NCBI RefSeq assembly: GCF_018130545.1
Contig: NZ_JAFCKF010000014.1
Coordinates: forward strand, 1-64,000
DNA from: Bradyrhizobium tropiciagri
GTDB lineage: Bacteria > Pseudomonadota > Alphaproteobacteria > Rhizobiales > Xanthobacteraceae
Direction: 5' to 3'
Length of the DNA: 64,000 bases
The notes beneath the pieces were generated by a model. It saw only the letters and a list, made by a program, of their open reading frames with translations, was not told the DNA's origin and made no database searches. The position numbers were made by a program, and so were the translations under genes. Below are positions 49,342 through 60,802 of the stretch, in pieces. Position 1 is the stretch's first letter, and every line of letters starts with the position of its first letter.

Positions 49342-50451
49342 TCAGCGCGTTTTCCACGCGCTGGTCACGTCGCCGATGCTGGCCAATTCCGGCTCACGGA
49401 TCGCCGACGGCGTGCGCGAGAAGCGCGGCGCTGGCGCGGGCTGGGTGACGCCGTGGCGTTCGACGAACACCTGGCGCGCCGCCATGTGCGGATGCTTGGG
49501 GGCTTCCTCCATGGTCAGGATCGGCGCGAAGCAGATATCGGTGCCTTCCATGATCGTGCACCAATCGGCGCGCGACTTGGTCTTGAACACCTTCTCCAGC
49601 TTCGCCTTCAGCGTCGGCCAGGCCTTGCGGTCCATCTGGGCGTCGAAGTCGGCGTCGGTGAGGTCGGCGTGCTTGCGCAGCAGCGCATAGAACTGCGGCT
49701 CGATCGAGCCGATCGAGATGAAGTTGCCGCAGGAGCATTCGTAGACGCCGTAGAAATGCGCGCCGCCGTCGAGGAAATTCTGGTCGCGGCCGCCGCTCCA
49801 GCGGCCCTGCGCGGCCATGTCGTAGAACATCGACATCAGCGAGGCCGCGCCGTCGCACATCGCGGTATCGACCACCTGGCCCTTGCCGGACTTCTGCGCT
49901 TCGAGGAGCGCAGCGAGCACGCCGACCACGAGATAGAGCGCGCCGCCGCCGAAATCGCCGACCAGATTGAGCGGCGGCACCGGCTTCTCCTTGGTGCCGA
50001 TCGCAGCGAGTGCACCTGTGATCGAGATGTAGTTGATGTCGTGACCAGCGGCATTCGCCAGCGGGCCTTCCTGGCCCCAGCCGGTCATACGGCCGTAGAC
50101 CAGCTTCGGATTGCGTGCGAGCACGACATCGGGGCCGAGGCCAAGGCGTTCCATCACGCCGGGACGAAAGCCTTCGATCAGCGCGTCGGCATGGCTGAGC
50201 AAATCGAGCACTTCAGCGATCGCCGCCTTGTTCTTGAGATCGAGCTCGATGACCTTGCGGCCGCGGGTCGCGACCGCCTTCAGATTCTTGCCCGCGCCGA
50301 CCCGGTCCAGCGTGATGACCTCGGCACCCATGTCGGCGAGCAGCATGCAGGCGAACGGGCCGGGGCCGATGCCGGCGAATTCGACGATGCGGAAGCCGGT
50401 GAGCGGGCCCGAGGTGCGAGCGGCGGTTTGGGAGGCGGGCTTGTCGAGCAC
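49342..50451 (-). CDS. CaiB/BaiF-family CoA transferase (alpha-methylacyl-CoA racemase-like)
   Basis: A 369-residue family III CoA transferase or racemase. The motifs [40 protein letters not shown] and the [11 protein letters not shown] segment follow the alpha-methylacyl-CoA racemase branch, where His and Asp in this loop act as acid and base. The alternative is CoA transfer. The start is GTG 50451 with no strong ribosome site. It is followed by an operator-like repeat and the cox genes, but lies apart by 318 bases. Confidence 0.85.
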   Translation of the reverse strand: MLDKPASQTAARTSGPLTGFRIVEFAGIGPGPFACMLLADMGAEVITLDRVGAGKNLKAVATRGRKVIELDLKNKAAIAEVLDLLSHADALIEGFRPGVMERLGLGPDVVLARNPKLVYGRMTGWGQEGPLANAAGHDINYISITGALAAIGTKEKPVPPLNLVGDFGGGALYLVVGVLAALLEAQKSGKGQVVDTAMCDGAASLMSMFYDMAAQGRWSGGRDQNFLDGGAHFYGVYECSCGNFISIGSIEPQFYALLRKHADLTDADFDAQMDRKAWPTLKAKLEKVFKTKSRADWCTIMEGTDICFAPILTMEEAPKHPHMAARQVFVERHGVTQPAPAPRFSRTPSAIREPELASIGDVTSAWKTR

Positions 50452-50640
50452 GTTGTTGTTCCGTTGTTGCTAAAGGGAAGTATTCGAAAGGGGCGTGTTC
50501 AGTTGTCCGACGCGGGGAATCGTACCGGCGCGGCCGTCAAAGGCGCGGCCTGGCGGTCGGTTGCCATGGCGATTGGTGTTCGTTGGATCTGCCGAACGTC
50601 ATAAGTCCTCTCCCCGCGCCGTCCGTCCGACGGTATTTTT

Positions 50641-50661
50641 AATTAGCTGATTAGCTAAATT
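50641..50661. promoter_or_regulatory. TTAGCT-repeat operator-like site
   Basis: AATTAGCTGATTAGCTAAAT with a last T forms an imperfect palindrome and contains TTAGCT twice in tandem, eight bases apart. This is typical of TetR/MarR-type binding sites in front of acyl-CoA genes in alphaproteobacteria. It is 190 bases upstream of the CoA transferase start. Confidence 0.5.
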
Positions 50662-50719
50662 CTCTCGCCTAATGGGGGATGTGGCAAGCTCTTTCGGCTG
50701 GAATGCCAGCAAAACGCGA

Positions 50720-50743
50720 ACGGCGCGCATCGCTGCGCGCCGT
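50720..50743 (-). terminator. Possible terminator of the cox operon
   Basis: Perfect 10-base arms ACGGCGCGCA / TGCGCGCCGT with a 4-base loop; on the minus strand it is followed by TCGCGTTTTG. It lies 26 bases past the coxM stop. Confidence 0.55.
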
Positions 50744-50769
50744 CTGCATAGGTTCCGGAAGGATAGAGG

Positions 50770-51570
50770 CTAGCCGGCCGCGGTCACCGCCCGCTGTCCC
50801 ATCACCTTCACCAGGTTCGCGCGGTAAGCCGCCGAGCCGTGGATGTCGGCGAGCAGGCCGTTCGCCGGGATCATCACGGCATCAAGCGCCGCGGCCGCCC
50901 AGTTCGCCTTCAGCGCCTGCTCGATCGGCGCCACCCGCATCACGCCGCTCTGCGACGCGCCGGTCGCGGCGACGCGAACGTCGCCTGCCTTGGTCTTGGC
51001 GACGAACACGCCGGTCAGCGCGAAGCGCGAGGCCGGATGCCGCATCTTGGCATAGCCCGCCTTGGCCGGGACCGGGAACGACACCGCGGTGATCATCTCG
51101 CCATCCTCGAGCGCCGTCGTGAACAGGCCCTTGAAGAAGTCTTCCGCCGAGATCGAACGCTTGTTGGTCTTGACCGTCGCGCCGAGCGCCAGCACCGCCG
51201 CCGGATAATCCGCCGCCGGGTCGTTGTTGGCGAGCGAGCCGCCGATCGTGCCGCGATGACGCACGGCCGGATCGCCGATCATCGAGGCGAGGTGCGCGAG
51301 CGCCGGGATCGCCTTCTGCACGGCCTCGCTCTGCGCCACGTCGTAATGCGTGGTCGCGGCCTTGATGGTCACGGTGTCGCCGGACACGTCGATGCCGATC
51401 ATGTCCTTGATCTTGGCGACGTCGATCACGTCGGATGGTGCCGCAAGCCGTTGCTTCATCACGGGGAGCAAGGTCTGTCCGCCGGACAGGAACTTGGAGT
51501 CCGTGCCCTTGGCGAACTGCGCCACGGCATCGTCGATCGAGGATGCGCGGTGATAATTGGTCTCGTACAT
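50770..51570 (-). CDS. coxM: CO/xanthine dehydrogenase family FAD-binding subunit (CoxM-like)
   Basis: A 266-residue FAD-binding medium subunit. The segments FLSGGQTLLPVMKQRLAAPS, MIGDPAVRHRGTIGGSLANN (the FAD-binding T-I-G-G-S motif) and DPAADYPAAVLALGA fit the family. GGAGGATACG sits at the ATG 51570, in the 3' end of coxL, 11 bases after its stop. It passes electrons from the Fe-S small subunit to an acceptor. Confidence 0.9.
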   Translation of the reverse strand: MYETNYHRASSIDDAVAQFAKGTDSKFLSGGQTLLPVMKQRLAAPSDVIDVAKIKDMIGIDVSGDTVTIKAATTHYDVAQSEAVQKAIPALAHLASMIGDPAVRHRGTIGGSLANNDPAADYPAAVLALGATVKTNKRSISAEDFFKGLFTTALEDGEMITAVSFPVPAKAGYAKMRHPASRFALTGVFVAKTKAGDVRVAATGASQSGVMRVAPIEQALKANWAAAALDAVMIPANGLLADIHGSAAYRANLVKVMGQRAVTAAG

Positions 51571-51581
51571 CGTATCCTCCC

Positions 51582-53921
<2,340 letters not shown>

Positions 53922-54011
53922 GGTCTAGTCCTCCCGACCGGAGATTCGATTTGCCGCCGTTTCCATCGAGATCGGCGGTGATGAGCTTGATCGTATGCGC
54001 TGCGCGAGCTG

Positions 54012-54497
<486 letters not shown>

Positions 54498-54901
54498 GCG
54501 TTTCTCCCAATAGCTTCGTTATGGGCCCAGTAGACCACGCTTCATTTGGGACGTAACCGCGATCAAAGTCGTAGTTGCGGCCCTGTCACGAAGGCTCCGG
54601 GCTGTACCTCTGATCCTAGCAGGCGGCCGTTCGATGGGCAATTTGCAAGCGGCTGCCGGCGTGCTCCGGCGTGACGAAAATGCGCTGCGGCGCAAGCGAT
54701 TTTGGGCCGACTGACGCGGCTTGCGGCGCGCAAAATTCGTCGTCGTGATTGCTACTACCTTCCGCCTATAACGACGCAGAGGCGTTGCTGGCATTTTCAT
54801 CGCCGATGTAGCGACAGAAGATCGCTGATCCATGCATTTGGGTAGAGAGACGCGCGCGCGATGTATCCATCGCGGCAACGAAACCATATTGGAGGAAGCC
54901 A
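54498..54901. other. Divergent intergenic region of 404 bases before the PQQ dehydrogenase
   Basis: Non-coding. It must hold promoters for coxS (minus) and the PQQ dehydrogenase (plus). The 9-mer TACTACCTT at 54753-54761 recurs, inverted, at 62296-62304 before the FIST/kinase operon. GGAGG lies just before the dehydrogenase ATG. Confidence 0.55.
54753..54761 (+). promoter_or_regulatory. TACTACCTT motif before the PQQ dehydrogenase
   Basis: The same nine bases occur on the minus strand at 62296-62304, upstream of the FIST/kinase operon. A site for one of the two LuxR-type regulators of the cluster is suggested by this sharing alone. It lies 140 bases before the dehydrogenase ATG. Confidence 0.4.
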
Positions 54902-56617
54902 ATGAAGCTGAGGAGCGGGATTTTCTTTGCCGGCGTGTCGCTGGTCGCCATGGTGATGGCAGGCATGGCTGCGTCGAACGCGAATGAGTCCGTCGCAAAG
55001 GCGGTGTCCGATCCGAACGGATGGGCGATCGCCGGTCACGACTACGGCAATACGCGTTTCAGCCCCTTAAAGCAGATCAATTCCGAGAATGCCGGCAAGC
55101 TGCAGCTGGTCTACTCGCTGTCGCTCGCGTCGCTGCGTTCGAACGAATCGTCGCCGGTGGTGATCGGCAAGAACCTGTATGTCTCGACCTCGTGGGGTCC
55201 GAAATACGTCTATGCGATCGACGCCGCGACCGGCGCGCGCAAATGGACCTGGCAGCCCGATATTCCGGATGACGTGCTTCAATACGCCTGCTGCGACGTC
55301 AATAACCGCGGCGTGTCCTACGCCGACGGCAAGATCTTCGTCGGCCGCCTCGACGGCAAACTGACTGCGCTCGATGCCGAGACCGGCAAGGAGCTCTGGA
55401 CCTCGACCGTCGTCGACTACAAGCAGGGATCGGTGATCACCTCGCCGCCGCTGATCGTCCGCGACAAGGTCATCACCGGCTTCGGCGGCGGCGAATATGG
55501 CGTCCGCGGTGCGTTGCAGGCGTTCTCGCTGAAGGACGGCAAGCTGCTCTGGCAGACCTACACGGTCCCGGCGCCCGGCGAACCCGGTAGCGACACCTGG
55601 AAGGGCGACACCGGGCTGCATGGCGGCGGCGCCGCCTGGCTGGTCGGCTCCTACGATGCCAAGTCCGACACGGTCTACTGGGGTACCAGCAATCCGGGTC
55701 CGTGGAATACCGGCGTGCGCTCCACCGGCGACGGCAATTTCGGCAAGCTGACCAACCTCTACACCGCCTCGACGCTGGCGATCGATCCCAACACCGGCAA
55801 GATCAAGTGGCACATCCAGGGCACGCCGGCCGATGCCTGGGATTATGACGGCGTCAACGAACTGCTGCTCGCCGACCTGAAGATCAAGGGCGCCGAGACG
55901 CCGGTCCTGATGAAGGCGGACCGCAACGGCTTCTTCTTCGTGGCCAACCGCGAGACCGGCAAGGTGATCTCGGCCGAGAAGTATGTGTTCGCGAACTGGG
56001 CCAAGAAGTGGGACATCAACACGATGCGGGCGGAAGAGGATCCGGACAAGCGTCCCGGCCCGGGCCACCCCGCCAAGGACATCTGCCCGAACCTGATCGG
56101 CGGCAAGAACTGGCAGCCGATGTCGTTCAACCCGCAGACCGGCCTCGTCTACATCCCGAGCAACAACGTCTGCATGGATTGGTCGGTCTCCGACGTGAAC
56201 TACAAGCGCGGGGTGTTCTATCTCGGCGCCGAATTCCCGACCAAGCCCGGTCCCGGCGGCTTCCTCGGCGAACTCGTGGCCTGGGATCCCGTGGCCAACA
56301 AGAAGGTCTGGAGCATCAAGGAAGACCTACCCTTCAACGGCGGCACGCTGACGACCGGTGGCAATCTGGTGTTCTCGGGCAATCTGCACGGCGACTTCCG
56401 CGCCATCGATGCCAAGAACGGCAAGGTGCTGTGGAGCAAGAACCTCGGCAGCGGCATCGGTGCCGGACCGGTGACCTATTCGGTCGACGGCAAGCAGTAT
56501 GTCGCGATCGTGGTCGGTCGTACCGCGGCGCTGCCGGCCTTCCTCGGTGACATCGGCAAGAAGATGGTCGCCGCGGCGCCGGAAGGCGGTTCGCTGTTCG
56601 TGTTCGCCCTGCAGTAA
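54902..56617 (+). CDS. PQQ-dependent alcohol dehydrogenase with lanthanide-type Asp pair
   Basis: A 571-residue periplasmic quinoprotein with a signal peptide (about 1-24) and an eight-blade propeller. The vicinal disulphide Cys130-Cys131 (QYACCDVNNRG) and Glu198, Asn264 and catalytic Asp314 are present. Asp316 in DAWDYDGVNE is the extra Asp of lanthanide-dependent enzymes (XoxF/ExaF-like), in the place where calcium enzymes of the MxaF type have Ala. The segment WGTSNPGPWNT is nearer to the ethanol-type branch. Methanol, ethanol or another alcohol are all possible substrates. It is followed by a fused XoxJ-cytochrome gene, with 10 bases between. Confidence 0.9.
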   Translation: MKLRSGIFFAGVSLVAMVMAGMAASNANESVAKAVSDPNGWAIAGHDYGNTRFSPLKQINSENAGKLQLVYSLSLASLRSNESSPVVIGKNLYVSTSWGPKYVYAIDAATGARKWTWQPDIPDDVLQYACCDVNNRGVSYADGKIFVGRLDGKLTALDAETGKELWTSTVVDYKQGSVITSPPLIVRDKVITGFGGGEYGVRGALQAFSLKDGKLLWQTYTVPAPGEPGSDTWKGDTGLHGGGAAWLVGSYDAKSDTVYWGTSNPGPWNTGVRSTGDGNFGKLTNLYTASTLAIDPNTGKIKWHIQGTPADAWDYDGVNELLLADLKIKGAETPVLMKADRNGFFFVANRETGKVISAEKYVFANWAKKWDINTMRAEEDPDKRPGPGHPAKDICPNLIGGKNWQPMSFNPQTGLVYIPSNNVCMDWSVSDVNYKRGVFYLGAEFPTKPGPGGFLGELVAWDPVANKKVWSIKEDLPFNGGTLTTGGNLVFSGNLHGDFRAIDAKNGKVLWSKNLGSGIGAGPVTYSVDGKQYVAIVVGRTAALPAFLGDIGKKMVAAAPEGGSLFVFALQ

Positions 56618-56627
56618 CCATCGCGTA

Positions 56628-57869
56628 ATGGAGGCAGCATTGTCCGTGTCCAGCATCAAGTCGAATGAAGTGCCGAGCTCAACGCGTAGCGTACAGTTGG
56701 GCAAGGCGATCCGGACCGTGCTGCTCTCCGCCGCGCTTCTTGCGCCGGCCCTGTCGGCCGGCGCGGACGAAGCAAAACCGCCGCTGCGGCTCTGCGCCGA
56801 TCCGACCAACCTGCCGTTCTCAAGCGACGAACCGGGCAAGCCCGGCCTCTATCTCGAGATCGGCCAGGCGGTGGCGCAAAAGCTCGGCCGCACGGTGAGC
56901 TATAATTGGTACAAGTCCTATTTCGGCAAGCGCACCGTGCGCGAGACGCTGCTCAGCAAGCAGTGCGACGCCATGGTCGGGTTGCCGCTGATCGACGATT
57001 TCATGGGGCCTTCGGTGATCTTCTCGAAGCCGATCGCCCATGAAGGTTATGCGCTGGTCGGCGCCAGGGATCGCAAGCTCGCCGCCATCGACGACCTCAA
57101 GGGATTGCGGGTTGCGGTGCAATATCAGTCGACGCCGCAGAACCTGCTTGCGATGCGTGACGACATCCGGAAGGTCACCGTGCTCAGCCCGGAGGAGGGC
57201 ATGACGGCCCTCGAACAGGGCAAGGTCGATGTCGCGTTCATCTGGGCGCCGGTGGCGGGTTGGCTCAACAAGACCAGCTACGGCGACAAGTATCAGATCG
57301 TGTCGACCGAGGGCGACGGCCTGCTCTGGGCGACCGCGATCGGTTTTGCCAAGGCGTCCGGCGCGCTGCGCGACGAGGTCGACGGCGTGCTGCCGTCGCT
57401 CGGGCCGGATATTGCCGCGCTGTTTGCCAAATATGGCGTGCCGAACGGCGCCCCGGTGAAGTTCGGCCAGGCGGATCGGGCGACGACTTCGTCAGTCGGG
57501 ACAAGCGAGCCTGTCACGGTTGGGCAGGCGGCCGCGGCCGAGAAACCGGTCCAGACCGCCGCGACCACCGGGGATGCTAAGGGAGATGCCAAAGGGGATG
57601 CCAAGGGGGATCCAAAGGCGGGCCGGGAGGTGTTCAACGGAACCTGCGCCCATTGCCATGGTCCTGACGCAGTGCAAGCCGAGCGAAAGATCGATCTCAG
57701 GCTGCTCAAGAAGCGCTATGCTGACGAGATGGAATCGACATTCTGGAAGACGGTCCATGACGGGCGGCCAGCCAAGGGCATGCCGGCCTGGAAGGACGTC
57801 TTCAGCGACGATGAGCTCAGAAACGTATATGCCTATCTGCAGAGCGTGCAGGACACCGGCGGGAACTAG
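56628..57869 (+). CDS. XoxJ-like periplasmic binding domain fused to cytochrome c (probable XoxJ-XoxG fusion)
   Basis: A ~413-residue protein with a signal peptide (about 22-45). The first domain (about 50-275: LRLCADPTNLPFSSDE, YNWYKSYFGKRTVRETLLS, QCDAMVGLPL) is the periplasmic binding protein that accompanies quinoprotein dehydrogenases (XoxJ/MoxJ). A linker with repeats of G-D-A-K (about 57571-57616) leads to a cytochrome c domain with heme-binding CAHCH (57645-57659) and probable axial Met in AKGMPAWKDV. In other bacteria XoxJ and the cytochrome XoxG are separate genes. ATG 56628 is the first start; TTG 56640 has GGAGG five bases before it and may be the real one. Confidence 0.85.
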   Translation: MEAALSVSSIKSNEVPSSTRSVQLGKAIRTVLLSAALLAPALSAGADEAKPPLRLCADPTNLPFSSDEPGKPGLYLEIGQAVAQKLGRTVSYNWYKSYFGKRTVRETLLSKQCDAMVGLPLIDDFMGPSVIFSKPIAHEGYALVGARDRKLAAIDDLKGLRVAVQYQSTPQNLLAMRDDIRKVTVLSPEEGMTALEQGKVDVAFIWAPVAGWLNKTSYGDKYQIVSTEGDGLLWATAIGFAKASGALRDEVDGVLPSLGPDIAALFAKYGVPNGAPVKFGQADRATTSSVGTSEPVTVGQAAAAEKPVQTAATTGDAKGDAKGDAKGDPKAGREVFNGTCAHCHGPDAVQAERKIDLRLLKKRYADEMESTFWKTVHDGRPAKGMPAWKDVFSDDELRNVYAYLQSVQDTGGN

Positions 57870-57893
57870 GCGAACAGCAGTGCGAGGGTCCTC

Positions 57894-58574
57894 ATGATGG
57901 GGTTCCTGATCATCGACGATCACCCCCTGTTTGGCGAAGCGCTTGGCAACGCCATCCGCATCTCGCACCCCGATGCCCGGATCTATGAGGCCACCTCGAT
58001 CAAGGGCGCGCTCGGCATCCTCGCCAGCGAGCCGAATATCGATCTGGCGCTGCTCGATCTGCTGCTGCCCGACGTCGTCGGCTTCTCCGGCTTCCAGAAG
58101 ATCAGGGACCGCTATCCGCGACTGCCGATCGCCATCGTGTCCAGTGAAGAGGACAAGCACACCATCCGCGAAGCGCTGGAAATGGGCGCCGTCGGCTATC
58201 TGCCGAAGTCGACCTCGCTCGGGGAGCTGTCGCAGGCGATCGCGCGCGTGCTGAGCGGATCGGTGTCGGCGCCGCGCGATTTCGTCGCGGTCGGCGCACT
58301 CGATCAATCCGAAACCGCGCGGACGCTGCGTGAGCGGATCCAGAAGCTGACGCCGCAGCAGATTCGTGTGCTGCATCTGATCATCCGCGGCCTGCAGAAC
58401 CGCGAGATCGCCTCCGAACTCAAGCTCGCGGAATCCACCGTGAAGGCGCATGTCACCGAGATCCTGCGCAAGCTGAAGCTGTTCAGCCGCAACAAGGCGA
58501 TCATCGAGCTCGGCAAGATTCCGCTTCCGGTCCTCGAGACCAGCTCGGGTGCGAAGGCAGAGAAGGCGCCCTAG
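57894..58574 (+). CDS. LuxR-type response regulator
   Basis: A 226-residue NarL/LuxR-family regulator. The receiver has FLIIDDHPLFGEAL, phospho-acceptor Asp55 in LALLDLLLPDV and Lys in GYLPKST; the output domain has LTPQQIRVLHLIIRGLQN, REIASELKLAESTVKAHVTE and ILRKLKLFSR. It lies 24 bases after the XoxJ-cytochrome gene and 71 before a second such regulator, and it is probably activated by the hybrid kinase in the same cluster. Related regulators control PQQ dehydrogenases in pseudomonads. Confidence 0.88.
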   Translation: MMGFLIIDDHPLFGEALGNAIRISHPDARIYEATSIKGALGILASEPNIDLALLDLLLPDVVGFSGFQKIRDRYPRLPIAIVSSEEDKHTIREALEMGAVGYLPKSTSLGELSQAIARVLSGSVSAPRDFVAVGALDQSETARTLRERIQKLTPQQIRVLHLIIRGLQNREIASELKLAESTVKAHVTEILRKLKLFSRNKAIIELGKIPLPVLETSSGAKAEKAP

Positions 58575-58645
58575 CTTGCTGCATCACGAGGCGATTGCAT
58601 TGAACGTCCTGCCTATAGGCTGCCGCTCAGCTTTGGGATAACGTC

Positions 58646-59434
58646 GTGCGCATCATGGCTGTCACAAGCGATCCGAAGGAGGACGGCGCAGCGTTGACCA
58701 CGACCGCGCCCCTGGCGGACCAGCCGCCGCTCGAGAAGGCGGGTGCGCCTCGACTGCTGATCGTCGAGGATCACCCGCTGTTCCGTGCCGCTTTGATCGG
58801 CGTGATCGAGGCCGAATTTCCTGATGTCGAGGTGCTGCAGGCGACCTCGATCGATGGCGCGCTGGATGTGATCGCCGCGCGCGAAGGGCTCGATCTGATC
58901 CTGCTCGATCTGTCGATGCCAGGGACCACGGGGCTGCTCGGTGCGTACAGGGTGCGGGCCGCGGCACCGCGCAGTGCGCTGGTGATCGTGTCGGCGCATG
59001 ACGATTCCCGGATCGTCGGCGGCGCGATCTCGCTCGGCATCTCCGGCTACATCCCGAAATCGACGCCGAAGGTCGAGCTGGCGCGGCTATTGCGCGGCAT
59101 CCTCGAGGGCGAGGTGTGCCTGCCGACGCGTTTCCGCGATACCGCCGCCGCACGGAAGGCGCAGGCCGAGACCAAGCAGCTGATGCAGCAGCTCGGCCAG
59201 TTCACCGCCCAGCAGCTGCGCGTGCTCGACATGATCTGCCGCGGGCTGCAGAACAAGCACATCGCCTATCAGCTCGATATCTCCGTCACCACCGTGAAGG
59301 TGCATGTCTCGGAGATCCTGCGCAAGCTCGGCGTGCGCAGCCGGACCGAGGCCATCATCGCGCTGTCGAAGCTCGATTTCGGCAAGCACGACCATGCGCC
59401 GGTAACGGCCTCGCCGCACAACGCCGAATCATAG
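58646..59434 (+). CDS. Second LuxR-type response regulator
   Basis: A 262-residue NarL/LuxR-family regulator with an N-terminal extension of about 30 residues, a receiver (LLIVEDHPLFRAAL, Asp88 in LILLDLSMPG, Lys in GYIPKST) and an HTH (FTAQQLRVLDMICRGLQN, KHIAYQLDISVTTVKVHVSE). It is a paralogue of the preceding gene. GTG 58646 or ATG 58655 may start it. Its stop (TAG 59432-59434) overlaps the stop of the convergent kinase by six bases. Confidence 0.87.
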   Translation: MRIMAVTSDPKEDGAALTTTAPLADQPPLEKAGAPRLLIVEDHPLFRAALIGVIEAEFPDVEVLQATSIDGALDVIAAREGLDLILLDLSMPGTTGLLGAYRVRAAAPRSALVIVSAHDDSRIVGGAISLGISGYIPKSTPKVELARLLRGILEGEVCLPTRFRDTAAARKAQAETKQLMQQLGQFTAQQLRVLDMICRGLQNKHIAYQLDISVTTVKVHVSEILRKLGVRSRTEAIIALSKLDFGKHDHAPVTASPHNAES

Positions 59435-60802
59435 CCGCGCGCCGGACTGCTCCGCCGCCAGCAGGAACGACAGCAGCGAGCGCATCTCGGCCGGCTTGAT
59501 CGGCTTCTTCAGGAGTTCATGGCCGAAGGCGGAGACGTCGGATGCGGCCTTGGCCGAATAGTCGGCGGTGACGATGATCGCCGGGACCTTGGCGTTGATC
59601 TCGCCGCGGATCACATCGACGGCCTGGATGCCGGTCTCGCCATTGTCGAGATGCAAATCGGCGATGATGGCGTCGGGAATGCCGTCCAGCGCATGGATGC
59701 GCTCGAGCGCCTCGGTCTTGGAGATCGTCACCGCGACGTCGCAGCCCCATTTCTCCAGCAGATGCGCGAGACCCTCGGCGCTCGACAGGTCGTTCTCGAT
59801 CAGCAGGATCTTCGCGCCTTCCATGCCGCCGTAGCGATAGTCGACGCTGGCCTGCTCGCGCACGGGGATCGCGACCGGATCGAGCGTGCGCGGCACGGTG
59901 ACCGAGAACACCGAGCCCTTGCCGGCGTGCGAATTCAGCCTGATGTCATGGCCGAGCAGATCGGCAAACCGGCGCACGATCGAAAGCCCGAGCCCGATGC
60001 CGGCCTTGTCGCCGGCGCTGGTCTCGCCGCGCTGGAATTCGACGAAGATCGCCTCGCGCTGGGCTTCCGGGATGCCCGGCCCGGTGTCATGCACCTCGAT
60101 GCAGATGTCGTCACCCCTGGCGCGGCATCCCATCAGCACGGTGCCGCGATGGGTGTAGCGCAGCGCGTTGGCGACGAGGTTTTGCAGGATCCGGCGCAGC
60201 ATCAGCGGATCGGAGCGAACCACTGCAGACGACGGCATGATCCGGAAGCCGAGGTTGCGCTTGGCGGCGGTCGCGACGAATTCCTGCTCCAGCGCCTCGA
60301 ACAGCGCGGCGATCGCGACCGGGCCGAATTCGGGTCGCAGCACGCCGGCATCGAGCTTCGAGATGTCGAGCAGCGTCCGCAGCATGTCTTCCAGCGTCGC
60401 CAGCGAACGGTCGATCTGGTCGGTCAGCGCAACGCTCTTCGGCTCGGTGGCCATTTCAGCGAGTGCGGACAGCGTCAGCCGTGCCGCGTTGAGCGGCTGC
60501 AACAGGTCGTGGGTCACCGAAACCAGCACCGATGATTTCAGCGAGCTCGCCGCCTCGGCCTGCTGTTTGGCCTGCAGCAGGCGTCCATTGGTTTTCTCCA
60601 GCGATTGCAGCGCCTGCTTGAGCTGCTGGGTGCGGTCGCGCACCTGCTGGTCCAGCGCAATCGCAGTCTCGAACAGCGAGAAGGCGTTGAGCTGCTGGTC
60701 GGTCGACCGTTCGACGCGCGACATCAGCGCGGCGTTGATCTTGCGCAGCTTCTCGGCTTCGCGTTCGAGGGCTGCAATGCGCGTGGTCTTGCTGTCGGTC
60801 AT
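59429..60802 (-). CDS. Soluble hybrid histidine kinase with C-terminal receiver
   Basis: A 457-residue cytoplasmic kinase with no membrane span. A helical coiled coil (about 10-85) leads to the H-box with His98 (SVLVSVTHDLLQPLNAARLT), the ATP-binding domain (VHDTGPGIPEAQREAIF, GIGLGLSIVRRFADLLG), and a receiver with Asp382 (AIIADLHLDNG). The H-box and short input region are like kinases that work with FIST proteins. Its ATG overlaps the stop of the FIST gene (ATGA), so they are translated together. Likely output is one or both LuxR-type regulators nearby. Confidence 0.88.
   Translation of the reverse strand: MTDSKTTRIAALEREAEKLRKINAALMSRVERSTDQQLNAFSLFETAIALDQQVRDRTQQLKQALQSLEKTNGRLLQAKQQAEAASSLKSSVLVSVTHDLLQPLNAARLTLSALAEMATEPKSVALTDQIDRSLATLEDMLRTLLDISKLDAGVLRPEFGPVAIAALFEALEQEFVATAAKRNLGFRIMPSSAVVRSDPLMLRRILQNLVANALRYTHRGTVLMGCRARGDDICIEVHDTGPGIPEAQREAIFVEFQRGETSAGDKAGIGLGLSIVRRFADLLGHDIRLNSHAGKGSVFSVTVPRTLDPVAIPVREQASVDYRYGGMEGAKILLIENDLSSAEGLAHLLEKWGCDVAVTISKTEALERIHALDGIPDAIIADLHLDNGETGIQAVDVIRGEINAKVPAIIVTADYSAKAASDVSAFGHELLKKPIKPAEMRSLLSFLLAAEQSGARL

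Larger units (their letters stand above)
50452..50769. other. Intergenic region of 318 bases before the CoA transferase
   Basis: No coding sequence is seen. It contains an AT-rich operator-like repeat at 50641-50661, and a hairpin at 50720-50743 that probably ends the cox operon. Confidence 0.55.

Noticed and set aside
54902-56617. Calcium-type methanol dehydrogenase MxaF.
   Set aside because: Asp316 replaces the Ala of MxaF enzymes, and no mxaI small-subunit gene follows.
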